A stretch of 64,000 nt of DNA, taken from the NCBI GenBank assembly GCA_013216135.1, contig JABSOS010000008.1, forward strand, positions 62,001 to 126,000, read 5' to 3'. The notes beneath the pieces are model-generated. The model searched no databases. It worked only from the letters and a program-made list of their open reading frames with translations, and was not told the DNA's origin. The position numbers and the translations under genes were made by a program. Numbering within the stretch: the first letter of the stretch is position 1; every line of letters begins with the position of its first letter. Source of the DNA: Candidatus Caenarcanales bacterium. GTDB taxonomy: Bacteria; Cyanobacteriota; Vampirovibrionia; LMEP-6097. Of the stretch, positions 17,291 through 28,276 are shown in pieces.

Positions 17291-18859
17291 TTATTTTTTG
17301 ACAACAATTTTTGAATTTTTATAAATTCTTTTAAAAAACTTTTCAGTAGAATCTTTGATCTCATTAATTTTTTCTTCTGAAAAATTCTCTAAGTTCTTAT
17401 AAGAGAAGCGTAAGCGCATATTCCCAGATAATTCATCTTTATTTCTATCTATAAAATCCCAGTATAAATAATTAAAAGGGCATGCAGCTTCACCCGTCTT
17501 TTCTGTTACTTTATATGAACAGTTCTTACAGTAATTAGACATTTTATTTATGTAAGCTCCACTTGCAGCGTAAGGTTTCGTTGCGAGTTTGCCACCATCT
17601 GCATAAAGTGCCATCCCTAGAGTGTTAGGGAGTTCTACCCATTCATAGGCATCAGCATAAACTGATAAATACCACTCATGAACTTGCTTAGGTTCTACTC
17701 CAAGTAGTAAAGCTAAGTTTCCGGTTACCATGAGTCTTTGGATATGATGTGAATAAGCATTTTCTTTAGTTTGTTTCACTACTTGCTTTATGCAGTTCAT
17801 CTCAGTAGCTTCTGGGTCCCAATAAAACTCAGGTAAAGCATTATGTGCTTCCAAACTATTAGATTCTAAGTACTCAGGCATGAAGAGCCAGTATATACCT
17901 CTAACATACTCCCTCCAACCGATAATTTGTCTGATGAAACCTTCAGCAGCGTTGATGGCAACTTTTCCAGCCATATATTCTGACTCTGCTTTTAAGCAAA
18001 GCTCTCTTGGGTCAAGTAAACCTATATTTAAGTAATGTGAAATTACACTATGATAAATAAAAGCTTCGCCTTCTAGCATAGCGTCTTGGTATTTGCCGAA
18101 ATTCGGAAGAAAGTGTTCGATGAAATGATTAAATGCTGCTCTTGCAGACTTAGAATCTATAGCCCAGTTAAAGGGCTCTATGTCACCAAAGTTACCAGGG
18201 AAGTGCTTCTCAATCATTTCAACAACTTCTTCTGTGATTTTACTTTTTGGAAAATCTAGTCTTTCTGGTATTTCTATTTTAGTTTTAGTATTTAAAGTTT
18301 CTCGATTATCGTGGTCATAGTTCCACTTGCCACCTATAGGCTTGCCTTTTATATCGATGAGAATATCTGTTTTTTTTCTTACTTCACGGTAAAAATTTTC
18401 CATTAAGAGTGATTTTTTACCATCAGCCCATGCTGTGAATTCTTCTTTTGTCGTTATGAATCTGCTATCTTTAAGAATTTCTACTTTGTATTTCTCCAGC
18501 CAAGATTCTTGTATCTTTAAAACTCTATATTCAGAAGCTTCAACTGTTAAAATCTTTGAGAATTGTTGCTTATGGCTATTTATGAAGTTTTCTAAGGTAT
18601 CTGTAAATGAAGTCTTAGATTCTTCAGTGAATAGTTTTATGTAATGAACTTTGTAACCCTTTTCTTTTAGCTCTTCTGCAAACTGCCTCATGGCTGAGAA
18701 TATAAAAACAAGTTTCTTCTTGTGATGCTTTACATACTCTGCTTCATCTGTAACTTCCATCATTAAAATCTCATCATTTTCTTTCGAGATATGATCAAAA
18801 ATACTTAATTTATGACTTAATTGGTCACCTAAGATTAACGCAAGTTTCGGATCTGCCAT
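17291..18859 (-). CDS. phrB: FeS-type bacterial cryptochrome/photolyase (PhrB-like)
   Basis: A flavoprotein of the deoxyribodipyrimidine-photolyase-related (FeS-BCP) family, whose members repair (6-4) photoproducts or act in light signalling. From ATG 18859 it is 522 aa. The N-terminal Rossmann domain starts ALILGDQLSHKL. The C-terminal region has the diagnostic four-Cys 4Fe-4S pattern: a Cys in EMNCIKQ, then NYCKNCSYKV (Cys444, Cys447) and ACPFNYLYWDF (Cys460). A GTG at 18901 would add 14 residues, but family N-termini begin near the ATG. No photolyase of the standard class is in the window. The LOV regulator lies 8.6 kb away. Confidence 0.92.
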   Translation of the reverse strand: MADPKLALILGDQLSHKLSIFDHISKENDEILMMEVTDEAEYVKHHKKKLVFIFSAMRQFAEELKEKGYKVHYIKLFTEESKTSFTDTLENFINSHKQQFSKILTVEASEYRVLKIQESWLEKYKVEILKDSRFITTKEEFTAWADGKKSLLMENFYREVRKKTDILIDIKGKPIGGKWNYDHDNRETLNTKTKIEIPERLDFPKSKITEEVVEMIEKHFPGNFGDIEPFNWAIDSKSARAAFNHFIEHFLPNFGKYQDAMLEGEAFIYHSVISHYLNIGLLDPRELCLKAESEYMAGKVAINAAEGFIRQIIGWREYVRGIYWLFMPEYLESNSLEAHNALPEFYWDPEATEMNCIKQVVKQTKENAYSHHIQRLMVTGNLALLLGVEPKQVHEWYLSVYADAYEWVELPNTLGMALYADGGKLATKPYAASGAYINKMSNYCKNCSYKVTEKTGEAACPFNYLYWDFIDRNKDELSGNMRLRFSYKNLENFSEEKINEIKDSTEKFFKRIYKNSKIVVKK

Positions 18860-18928
18860 CAAGTTATTTATAGCACTTAACCAAAGCTTAAAACAATTCA
18901 CATAAACTACAGTAGTAGGTGTAAGTGA

Positions 18929-20167
18929 ATGAAAGACAGATTTTCGACTTTTAGTAGTATTCTGAGCTTTAATTTTAATGCTCAGCCAAACATTATTACT
19001 GCTCCATGGAATAATCCTGATAGTGTAATAACGAATCCACCTGAATTAGAAACACCTGTTGTTGAAGAAAAGAAGTTCGATCAAGCTGCTTTAACTAGGC
19101 TAAATAAAGAGAAAAACCTTGGTTTAAGTGATGGTGCTATAAATTTAATTTATAGAAATGCAGGTGAAACTCAGTTAACTGAGCAGCAAATCATGACTGA
19201 GGCTGAGAAGTTATATCAGACTGATAGTTATGGTGATGGTCTTTATGCAAACAGTAAATTATTTAATAATTTAGATAATTTAAATGGAAGAACTGGTGAG
19301 ATTTCATTTAATCAAGAGCAAAAGAATCTAGCTTGGACAAGTAATGCTGGTCAGTCTACTATTAGTACAATCGAAGACCCTGAGAATAGCTTGGCTTCGA
19401 CAGAGGGGGGGACACCAGGGGTAACTGATTTAGTTGATACAAGTGAAACAGTAGTAACTTTGGAAGGTGAGCAACCTTTCTTTACAGATGAAACAACTGC
19501 AGCAGTTCAACCACTTCAAGGACAACAAGTTTTTACAGATGGAAGTATTACGGAACAAGGTAAACAAATGGGTATTGGACTTGAAGAGAATATTTTAAAC
19601 CCAGAACTTGCCAAAGGAGCAGATATTCAGAGTTCTCTCCCATACGGTGATCCTAAAAAGCCGGAAGTGCAAGTTTATGAATTGCAAAATGTTATTGATG
19701 ATTTGAAAGATGATGGAAGAATTTCTAGTGCTTTCGATGCTGGTAAATTTTACAAGGTTTCAAAAAACATATTAAGAACTCCAGAAATTATTCAGACTAG
19801 AACTGATTTAAGTGAGGAGACTTTACCTCCAGCCATTATGGAGTTAGAAAATCAAGACGGTAAATCTATTACTGCTACTTTAGCAAACCCAGATAGCGGT
19901 TTAACTATGTATCTTTTTGAAACAGAGAAAGGAATTCAAGCTTACTCCCCAGAGGGAAGAGAACTGAACCGAGAAGAGTTTGAAGGTTTTCCTACTAATA
20001 GATTTTTAGATCCTTCAGTTTTTGGTGGTCCTGAAGCTGAGACTGTAGCAAATGAACAAGAGGAAGAACCTAACCCTGTAAACGAATCTGTACAAACGCC
20101 TGTCGAAAATACAGTTACTCAGGAACCTAGAACTATCATAGATTTAGGTATGGGCCCGATTACTTAA
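18929..20167 (+). CDS. Orphan protein, 412 aa, acidic and low complexity
   Basis: Starts MKDRFSTFSSILSFNFNAQ; no cleavable signal peptide is convincing. The mature region is rich in Glu, Thr, Asn, Pro and Gln, with acidic low-complexity stretches (EPNPVNESVQTPVENTVTQE near the end) and one helical region (LTRLNKEKNLGLSDGAINLI) at 50-70. No family is recognised. It is divergent from phrB and overlaps the convergent beta-barrel gene by 4 bases. Function unknown. Confidence 0.7.
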   Translation: MKDRFSTFSSILSFNFNAQPNIITAPWNNPDSVITNPPELETPVVEEKKFDQAALTRLNKEKNLGLSDGAINLIYRNAGETQLTEQQIMTEAEKLYQTDSYGDGLYANSKLFNNLDNLNGRTGEISFNQEQKNLAWTSNAGQSTISTIEDPENSLASTEGGTPGVTDLVDTSETVVTLEGEQPFFTDETTAAVQPLQGQQVFTDGSITEQGKQMGIGLEENILNPELAKGADIQSSLPYGDPKKPEVQVYELQNVIDDLKDDGRISSAFDAGKFYKVSKNILRTPEIIQTRTDLSEETLPPAIMELENQDGKSITATLANPDSGLTMYLFETEKGIQAYSPEGRELNREEFEGFPTNRFLDPSVFGGPEAETVANEQEEEPNPVNESVQTPVENTVTQEPRTIIDLGMGPIT

Positions 20168-20946
20168 AATCTATAAACCAGCCCAGTACTGATTTCTAAT
20201 TCTTCAGTATTATTATTTAAGCCCCAAAATGTATTAAAATCTATGATGAGATTATCTCTAAGAGCATAAGTAGTTCCTACTGTCGTTCCTAGTATGTCAC
20301 CTGCTTGGGAACTGAAAATCCATGAGCCAAAGATCTCAGTAAATACTTGCCAGCGTTTTGTTACTTGATAACCTAAATTGAAAACATATGGCAGCTGGAT
20401 AATTCGATCTCCATTCGATCTAAATGATCTTGCTGAATTGAATTCAGGACCGATGTTTATAAGTCCACTCCATTTTTTACTAAAAGATTTTCCGATAAGA
20501 AATTTGTATGAGTGGTTAAAACCAGAGTTTGAGAATTGTGAATCACTTACTGGGAGCGAAAAGTGATTAATTAGATTTATCTCAGGAAGGTATTTGTTAT
20601 TTTCAATATCTATTTTATTTAAAAAAGCATATTTATAACCTAGGTCGATACTATCGAATCCGACTAAGTTTCTTGTTAAATTTAGTCCACTATTTGCAAA
20701 GCGAAATTCTAATCTATCTTCAACCAATCCATATCTAAATAAAGTACTTCCTAGTTTATGTGAGTAGGCATTTCTATTTAAGTCTCTTGCATAATCCCAA
20801 GTGCCAAATTCTAACTGAATTTTTTTAGGAGGCACTATGCCAGTGGAATCAGAGACTCCGCCCCGCTCAAACGTTATTATTTCAGCATTTACTGAAAGGG
20901 GGGGGATAAGTGTTATTAATAAGATAAGTAGAAAAAACCTGGGCAC
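20164..20946 (-). CDS. Outer membrane beta-barrel protein (transporter-like)
   Basis: A 260 aa protein with a signal peptide (MPRFFLLILLITLIPPLSVNA) and a beta-rich mature domain: QLEFGTWDYARD, LGSTLFRYGLVEDRLEFRF, NLGYQVTKRWQVFTEIFGSW, and a C-terminal strand ELEISTGLVYRF ending in Phe, the outer membrane insertion signal. It resembles the putative MetA-pathway/phenol-degradation transporter family of barrels. It supports a diderm envelope. The substrate is unknown. Confidence 0.75.
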   Translation of the reverse strand: MPRFFLLILLITLIPPLSVNAEIITFERGGVSDSTGIVPPKKIQLEFGTWDYARDLNRNAYSHKLGSTLFRYGLVEDRLEFRFANSGLNLTRNLVGFDSIDLGYKYAFLNKIDIENNKYLPEINLINHFSLPVSDSQFSNSGFNHSYKFLIGKSFSKKWSGLINIGPEFNSARSFRSNGDRIIQLPYVFNLGYQVTKRWQVFTEIFGSWIFSSQAGDILGTTVGTTYALRDNLIIDFNTFWGLNNNTEELEISTGLVYRF

Positions 20947-21038
20947 TAATTTATCTCTTCTTCATGATTCTTTTAATTACTATACAGTAAATTAAAGCTT
21001 AATTAAAAAGGAAGGTAAGATAATTATGGGTTGACGCA

Positions 21039-21047
21039 TGCTATTAT
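21039..21047 (+). promoter_or_regulatory. Extended -10 before the kinase-like orphan
   Basis: TGCTATTAT predicts transcription from about 21054. The following CTTG and the upstream GACGCA resemble the element before the 435 aa gene. The surrounding bases also hold an inverted repeat AAGATAAT (21017-21024) / ATTATCTT (21043-21050). Confidence 0.4.
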
Positions 21048-21067
21048 CTTGATTTTGGTGCCGGTTT

Positions 21068-23550
<2,483 letters not shown>

Positions 23551-23582
23551 TTATAAGATACACTATTTATAAGGTGTTGACT

Positions 23583-24356
23583 ATGGAAGAGAGTGTTATT
23601 GGATTATATGAACCTATAAATCAGCTAAAAGCTTTTGCTGAAAATATTTGGATAGTAGATGGTGGACTAATATATATGTCTGCTTATGGCACTAAGGTTC
23701 CCTTCTCAACGAGAATGCTAGTTATTCGTTTAGAGGAAGAAACTAGTGATTCTAGAAAAAAACTATTTTTATGGTCTCCAATTGAATTCTCGGAGCCTTT
23801 GGCTAATGAAATTGCAAGCTTAGGTGAGGTTTCATATATAGTATCTCCGAATAAAATTCACTATGCGTTTATCCAAGGCTGGAAAAAATATTTTCCTAAA
23901 GCAAGTACCTGGGCGTCGCCTGGAGTTAGAGAAAGAGCGGCTGAGCAGAAAATTGAAGTTGAGTTTGATTATGATATCTTAGATACTAAATTGCCTTGGG
24001 AAGAAGAAATAGAAACTGTTCCATTTTATGGTAGTAGCTTTATGACTGAGATAGTTTTCTTTCATAAAGCATCGAAGACTTTAATTTTGGCAGACTTGAT
24101 TGAAAATTTTGAGGCAGATAAAGTTAAATCTGATATTGCAAGGACCTTTTGTCGATGGAGCTGTGTACTTGAACCTAATGGAAGTACTCCTTTAGACTTA
24201 CAGTTTACTTTTATCTGGGATAAAGAAAAAGCTAAAAAGCCTTTACAGAAAATACTTGCTTTAAAGCCAGAAAGATTAACTGTTGCACACGGTAAATGCT
24301 ACGAAAAAGTTTCTATGGCTTATCTGGAACGGGCTTTTGCTTGGGTCTATAGTTGA
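23583..24356 (+). CDS. DUF4336 family protein (metallo-beta-lactamase-like)
   Basis: A 257 aa protein matching DUF4336: ENIWIVDGG, FSTRMLVIRL, LFLWSPIEFSE, YIVSPNKIHY, AFIQGWKKYFPKA, then VFFHKASKTLILADLIENF and TVAHGKC. The family resembles metallo-beta-lactamase folds and has no assigned reaction. I prefer ATG 23583; GTG 23574 adds three codons. A TATTTA just upstream gives a very short leader. Its end overlaps the convergent SDR gene by 44 bases. In other bacteria the family often sits with stress genes, which fits this location. Confidence 0.85.
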   Translation: MEESVIGLYEPINQLKAFAENIWIVDGGLIYMSAYGTKVPFSTRMLVIRLEEETSDSRKKLFLWSPIEFSEPLANEIASLGEVSYIVSPNKIHYAFIQGWKKYFPKASTWASPGVRERAAEQKIEVEFDYDILDTKLPWEEEIETVPFYGSSFMTEIVFFHKASKTLILADLIENFEADKVKSDIARTFCRWSCVLEPNGSTPLDLQFTFIWDKEKAKKPLQKILALKPERLTVAHGKCYEKVSMAYLERAFAWVYS

Positions 24357-25821
24357 TGATGGCTTTAGCCATCTCTCGAAAAATAAAAAAATGAATTGGA
24401 ATTAAAATATACCAGTAAAGTCTTCCTAGTAGTCCTTTAGGATGAAAGGTCGCTCTAATGACAAAGATTTGCTTTTCATCTCTTTTCTTTATTTTAAATT
24501 CTAGCCAGGCTTCGCCTGGCAACTTCATTTCAGCGAATAGTAATAAATGTTTATGTCTTCTATTCGCTATTAAAACTCTCCAGAAATCAAGCGCATCACC
24601 TGGTTCTAACAGGTTCTCACTTCTTCGTCCACGTCTAAGACCGACACCACCTACTAGTTTATCGAGGAAACCTCTAATTTCCCAAGCCCAGTCCATATAG
24701 TACCAACCTCTCTTTCCACCTATGCTCCAGAGGTTTTCAACTACTTCATTCATGTCTCTATCAAACTCAATTTCATTTTCTTCAATGAAGACACCTTTTT
24801 GTCTGTCATAAAGTCTTTCTATACTATCTAGATATAGAGAGTCTTCCATGGCTCCTTTCACTAGAGAGTCAGTCCAGCTGGAAAAGACATTGTTTGTGTT
24901 TACCCTGTATAAAGCACGTTTCACGGCTGTTTCATAGTCGTAACATTTATGCTGAGGGATTATGCTTTTGATACCTTCTTGTTTGCAGACAACTTCATTT
25001 TTCAAGCTATCTACTAAAGCTCTTGCTAAAGAAAAAGTCGTGGAGGTTACCAGATAAAGCCAGTATGAGGAGAAGCGTGTACTCATAAATGGAATGTCTA
25101 CTACCCATCTTTTTAAGCCACGAACTTTGGCATAGCCAAGTAGCATTTCTTTATAAGTTAGGACATCAGGTCCACCTATATCAAAAACTTGATCAAATGC
25201 TTCGTATTTTAAGAGAACCGCAAGAAGATATCTCATGACATCATAGATGGCTATCGGTTGGCATTTATTACTAACCCATTTAGGGGTGAACATCACAGGC
25301 AGTTTTTCGACTAAGTCACGAATCATCTCGAATGAAGCGCTACCTGATCCGATGATGATTGCTGCTCTTAAAACCGTTAAATGATATTTGCCTTCTTTTA
25401 AAACCTCTTCGACATGGACTCTTGAGCTTAGGTGTTTGGAGAGAGCCTGATCATTGGCTATGCCGCCTAGGTAGATGGTTTGTTGGATTTCTGTATCAAC
25501 TACTAACTGAATAAAGTTCTTTGCACAGAGTGTTTCTAGGTCATAGAAATCACTTTTTGGCTTAGATGCTGACATTGAGTGTACTAGATAGTAAGCAGCT
25601 GCTATATCCTTTGGGATTTCTTCACAGCTGTCTAAATCCATTAAGTCACCTTGAATAACTTGAAGCTTGTCAGGGTTTACGCCAGTGAATTTACTGTAGC
25701 AGTTATAGTCAAAGCGTCTTTGATCTCTAACTAGCGCAACCACATTGTGACCAGCTGACAAAAGGTAATTGATTAATCTTTTACCGATGTAGCCATTTGC
25801 ACCAGTTACTAGAATTTTCAT
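24313..25821 (-). CDS. SDR-family NAD(P)-binding protein with DUF2867 domain
   Basis: A 502 aa two-domain protein. Residues 1-300 form an atypical extended SDR with nucleotide-binding GANGYIGKRL at the N-terminus, LVHSMSASKP, and LRAAIIIGSGSASFEMIRDL. Residues about 340-490 match DUF2867 (GKRGWYYMDWAWEIRGFLDK, LEPGDALDFWRV, and a hydrophobic helix LLGRLYWYILIPIHFFIF near 470). Such fusions are thought to act on quinone-like or lipid substrates; this is not proven. It lies downstream of the SRPBCC-epimerase gene on the same strand, with repeat copy R1 in the 55-base gap. Confidence 0.88.
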   Translation of the reverse strand: MKILVTGANGYIGKRLINYLLSAGHNVVALVRDQRRFDYNCYSKFTGVNPDKLQVIQGDLMDLDSCEEIPKDIAAAYYLVHSMSASKPKSDFYDLETLCAKNFIQLVVDTEIQQTIYLGGIANDQALSKHLSSRVHVEEVLKEGKYHLTVLRAAIIIGSGSASFEMIRDLVEKLPVMFTPKWVSNKCQPIAIYDVMRYLLAVLLKYEAFDQVFDIGGPDVLTYKEMLLGYAKVRGLKRWVVDIPFMSTRFSSYWLYLVTSTTFSLARALVDSLKNEVVCKQEGIKSIIPQHKCYDYETAVKRALYRVNTNNVFSSWTDSLVKGAMEDSLYLDSIERLYDRQKGVFIEENEIEFDRDMNEVVENLWSIGGKRGWYYMDWAWEIRGFLDKLVGGVGLRRGRRSENLLEPGDALDFWRVLIANRRHKHLLLFAEMKLPGEAWLEFKIKKRDEKQIFVIRATFHPKGLLGRLYWYILIPIHFFIFREMAKAIINYRPKQKPVPDKP

Positions 25822-25840
25822 CTAATTTTATTATACGCTG

Positions 25841-25869
25841 AAGGAGACACTGAAAAACAAAGTTTTCAG
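25841..25869 (+). repeat. Dispersed hairpin repeat, copy R1
   Basis: Reads AAGGAGACACTGAAAAAC then AAAGTTTTCAG; CTGAAAA pairs with TTTTCAG. The same element recurs at 40351 and 40647. It lies between two same-strand genes. Confidence 0.6.
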
Positions 25870-25876
25870 CTGATCC

Positions 25877-27274
25877 TTAAACGTTTGCAGTAACTTTTTC
25901 AGACTTGCCAAGCATATGTCTTAAAGCTGACTCGAGAGTCGGGTAGCTAAACTCATAACCGGTTTCTCTTAGTATTTTAGAGTCTACTTTTGTGCTTGAA
26001 AGTAATAGTGCATCTGCCATTTCTCCTAAGGCTAGCTTTAAAGCAAAAGCCGGAGCTGGGAATAAAGCTGGTCTAAATAATACTTTCGCTAGGATTTTAG
26101 TGAACTCTTTATTCTGAACAGGTTCTGGTGCTACTAAGTTTACTGGACCTGAGATATCTTCATTCATAATACAGTGATGAATTGCACCAACTACATCATC
26201 TAAAGCAACCCAACTCATCCATTGTTTACCGTGACCAAGGTTACCGCCGCCACCGATTTGGAAGATCGGTAACATTTTAGCTAAAGCTCCGTCTCTAGGA
26301 TCGAGTACCACACCAATTCTAGTGTTTACTACTCTAATGCCTTTCTCTTTAGCTGCGGCAGTTGCATCTTCCCATTCTTGGCATGTTCTTCCTAAAAAGT
26401 CATCAGCACTATTTGAACCTTCATCGAATAATGAATCTTCACTGTCACCATAAAAACCAATAGCTGAAGCACATATTAGTGTTTTAGGAGGATTTTCAAG
26501 TTTTGTTAATTCATTAACTAAAAACTCAGTACCTTTAACCCTAGAATCTCTGATTTTTTGCTTCTGGACATCGGACCATCTTTTAGATGCTATATTTTCT
26601 CCTGCTAGATGGACTACTGCATCTAAACCTTCTAGCTTCTCTTTGTTTTTAATTTCTCCTGGATTATCACCTTCTGGAACTGTCCAAGATACTTCATTTT
26701 CATCAGATCTACCTAAGCTTATAACTTGGTGACCACCAGAGCTTAAAAAATCTACTAGAGCTGAACCTACAAGTCCACTTGCCCCTACAACTAATATCTT
26801 CATATTTGTTCTCTCCTTATATCTATAGTGACGTTTAATATCATTTGTAATTACTTGAAATCTATACTTAAATAACTTTTTTAGCTTATTTATCGCAAAA
26901 TGTTTAGAGCCTAAAGAATGAAAAATAGGCATTTTAAAACCAACACTCTCCACTAAAAGAGAATTATCATTATTTAGTTCCTGCATTTGATGCTTATGAG
27001 TCCATTTTGAGAAAGGACCTGATACTTGTGAATCGCAGAATTGCTTACCTTCGACGACATCATGTATCTCTAGATTCCATCTTAGCCCTAGTGGTCCTAA
27101 TAGTAATTTAATATCTACTTCAGAGCCATTTTCTAGCTTCTCTGGGTGTTTATTTACCATTACCTTTTCCCAAGGTGGGATTAAACGATCTAAAGCCTTA
27201 GGCATGTTGTGCCATTTATATAAATACCCTGCATCGCAAGGGATGATTTGTGAAAATTCGATTTCTTCGACCAT
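25877..27274 (-). CDS. SRPBCC-epimerase fusion (TIGR01777-type)
   Basis: A 465 aa two-part protein. Residues 1-155 are a START/SRPBCC-like lipid-pocket domain (IPCDAGYLYKWHNMP; LGLRWNLEIHDVVEG). Residues 158-460 are a TIGR01777 sugar-nucleotide-epimerase-like SDR: LVVGASGLVGSALVDFL, VVHLAGENIASKRW, LICASAIGFYGD, GQWMSW-like GKQWMSWVALDDVVGA. A strong AAAGGAG precedes ATG 27274. An internal ATG at 26803 (residue 158, start of the SDR part) has its own AAGGAGAG 8 bases upstream, so a separate epimerase may also be made. The substrate is unknown. Confidence 0.9.
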   Translation of the reverse strand: MVEEIEFSQIIPCDAGYLYKWHNMPKALDRLIPPWEKVMVNKHPEKLENGSEVDIKLLLGPLGLRWNLEIHDVVEGKQFCDSQVSGPFSKWTHKHQMQELNNDNSLLVESVGFKMPIFHSLGSKHFAINKLKKLFKYRFQVITNDIKRHYRYKERTNMKILVVGASGLVGSALVDFLSSGGHQVISLGRSDENEVSWTVPEGDNPGEIKNKEKLEGLDAVVHLAGENIASKRWSDVQKQKIRDSRVKGTEFLVNELTKLENPPKTLICASAIGFYGDSEDSLFDEGSNSADDFLGRTCQEWEDATAAAKEKGIRVVNTRIGVVLDPRDGALAKMLPIFQIGGGGNLGHGKQWMSWVALDDVVGAIHHCIMNEDISGPVNLVAPEPVQNKEFTKILAKVLFRPALFPAPAFALKLALGEMADALLLSSTKVDSKILRETGYEFSYPTLESALRHMLGKSEKVTANV

Positions 27275-27307
27275 AACTTGGTCTCCTTTTAGCCCTTCTT
27301 TTGCCTT

Positions 27308-27353
27308 AAAAAAAGTAACCAGAAATCACGCGAAGAGAAAACATGATTTCTGG
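27308..27353 (-). terminator. Likely terminator after LOV-LytTR gene
   Basis: On the minus strand CCAGAAATCA and TGATTTCTGG (27353-27344 and 27328-27319) form a perfect 10-pair stem with a 15-base loop, followed by TTACTTTTTTT. Confidence 0.65.
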
Positions 27354-27471
27354 CATAAGCCGATTTTGTGTGTATATTTATATGATAGATCGCTTTCTAT
27401 ATCTTTTAGTTAAGGAATGGCTAAGTGACGTATTTGTGTCTTCACTTGCAATTTCTTGTGCAAAATGACAT

Positions 27472-28239
27472 CTATTGAACTTGTAAATCTTTAAGGATTG
27501 ACTTTGATCCACTTCTCGAAGCAGTAATTTCAGCTTCTCTCTTATCTTTAAGGACGATGTCATAAGTACCATCACCATTAGGAATCATGTGCTCAATGTA
27601 ATTTAAATTAATAAGTGCACCTTTATTTGCTTTATAGAATTCACAGTGTGAAAGACGCTTTTCAAGCTTTTCGATAGTGAAATAAGTAGGGAAATCCTTT
27701 TCTTTAGTATGGATTACTACTTGTCTGCTTTGTCTTTCGATATAGATGATTTGTTCAGGAGATAGAAGTCTAATACTTCCCTCTTCGTAGTCCTTAACTG
27801 CAATTTTGTTGGATTTGTGTTTTGCAAGTTCTTGTCCTAAGATTTCTCTTCTAGTAACGTCATTTTGGACCCCTACGAAATGAGTAGTTTTACCAGTTTT
27901 ATCTTTGATCGGTGATAAATAAAGCTCGTTATAGAAAAGAGTTCCATCTTTTCTATAGTTCTTAAGAACTACTACACAGTCTTCACCTTCTTTAAGGCAA
28001 TGTCTTAAAAGCTCTAATTGAGGTTGATCTGTATCATCACCCTGAAGAAATTTACAGTTTCTACCGATAACTTCATCTCTTAGATAACCAGTAACCTTTT
28101 CAAAGCCTTTATTTACATAAATTAGAGGTTGATCCTCCTGCAGCATGTCAGCAATTGCGACTCCACAGCTTGTAGATTCTAAAGCAAAATTTTTCAATTC
28201 TTTAGAGACAAATTCATCGGATAGAGGTGGAATACTCAT
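27472..28239 (-). CDS. LOV-LytTR blue-light-regulated transcription factor
   Basis: A 255 aa cytosolic photoreceptor-regulator. Residues about 15-130 are a LOV domain with the flavin-adduct motif GRNCKFLQG (reactive Cys62), NYRKDGTLFYNELYLSPI and the Gln125 of FVGVQNDVT. Residues about 145-255 are a LytTR DNA-binding domain (IIYIERQSRQVVIHT; KANKGALINLNYIEHM). Blue light should form a Cys-FMN bond and change DNA binding. The TGCTAAAAT -10 (28253-28248) predicts a 2-base leader. It faces the DUF309-DUF393 gene across a 37-base promoter region and is a candidate regulator of the neighbouring SDR, DUF4336 and photolyase genes. Targets are inference. Confidence 0.93.
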   Translation of the reverse strand: MSIPPLSDEFVSKELKNFALESTSCGVAIADMLQEDQPLIYVNKGFEKVTGYLRDEVIGRNCKFLQGDDTDQPQLELLRHCLKEGEDCVVVLKNYRKDGTLFYNELYLSPIKDKTGKTTHFVGVQNDVTRREILGQELAKHKSNKIAVKDYEEGSIRLLSPEQIIYIERQSRQVVIHTKEKDFPTYFTIEKLEKRLSHCEFYKANKGALINLNYIEHMIPNGDGTYDIVLKDKREAEITASRSGSKSILKDLQVQ

Positions 28240-28247
28240 TTATGAAG

Positions 28248-28270
28248 ATTTTAGCAGATTGTGGAATAAT
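28248..28270. promoter_or_regulatory. Divergent promoters of LOV-LytTR and DUF309-DUF393
   Basis: Minus: TAAAAT at 28253-28248, +1 about 28241, ATG 28239. Plus: AATAAT at 28265-28270, +1 at 28277, the A of the downstream ATG. The two -10 boxes are 11 bases apart, so RNA polymerase cannot fill both at once. Confidence 0.5.
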
Positions 28271-28276
28271 TTATAT

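Noticed and set aside
28145-28276. Upstream extension of the DUF309-DUF393 gene
   Set aside because: It is antisense to the LOV gene N-terminus and lies before the predicted promoter; the DUF309 domain begins after ATG 28277.
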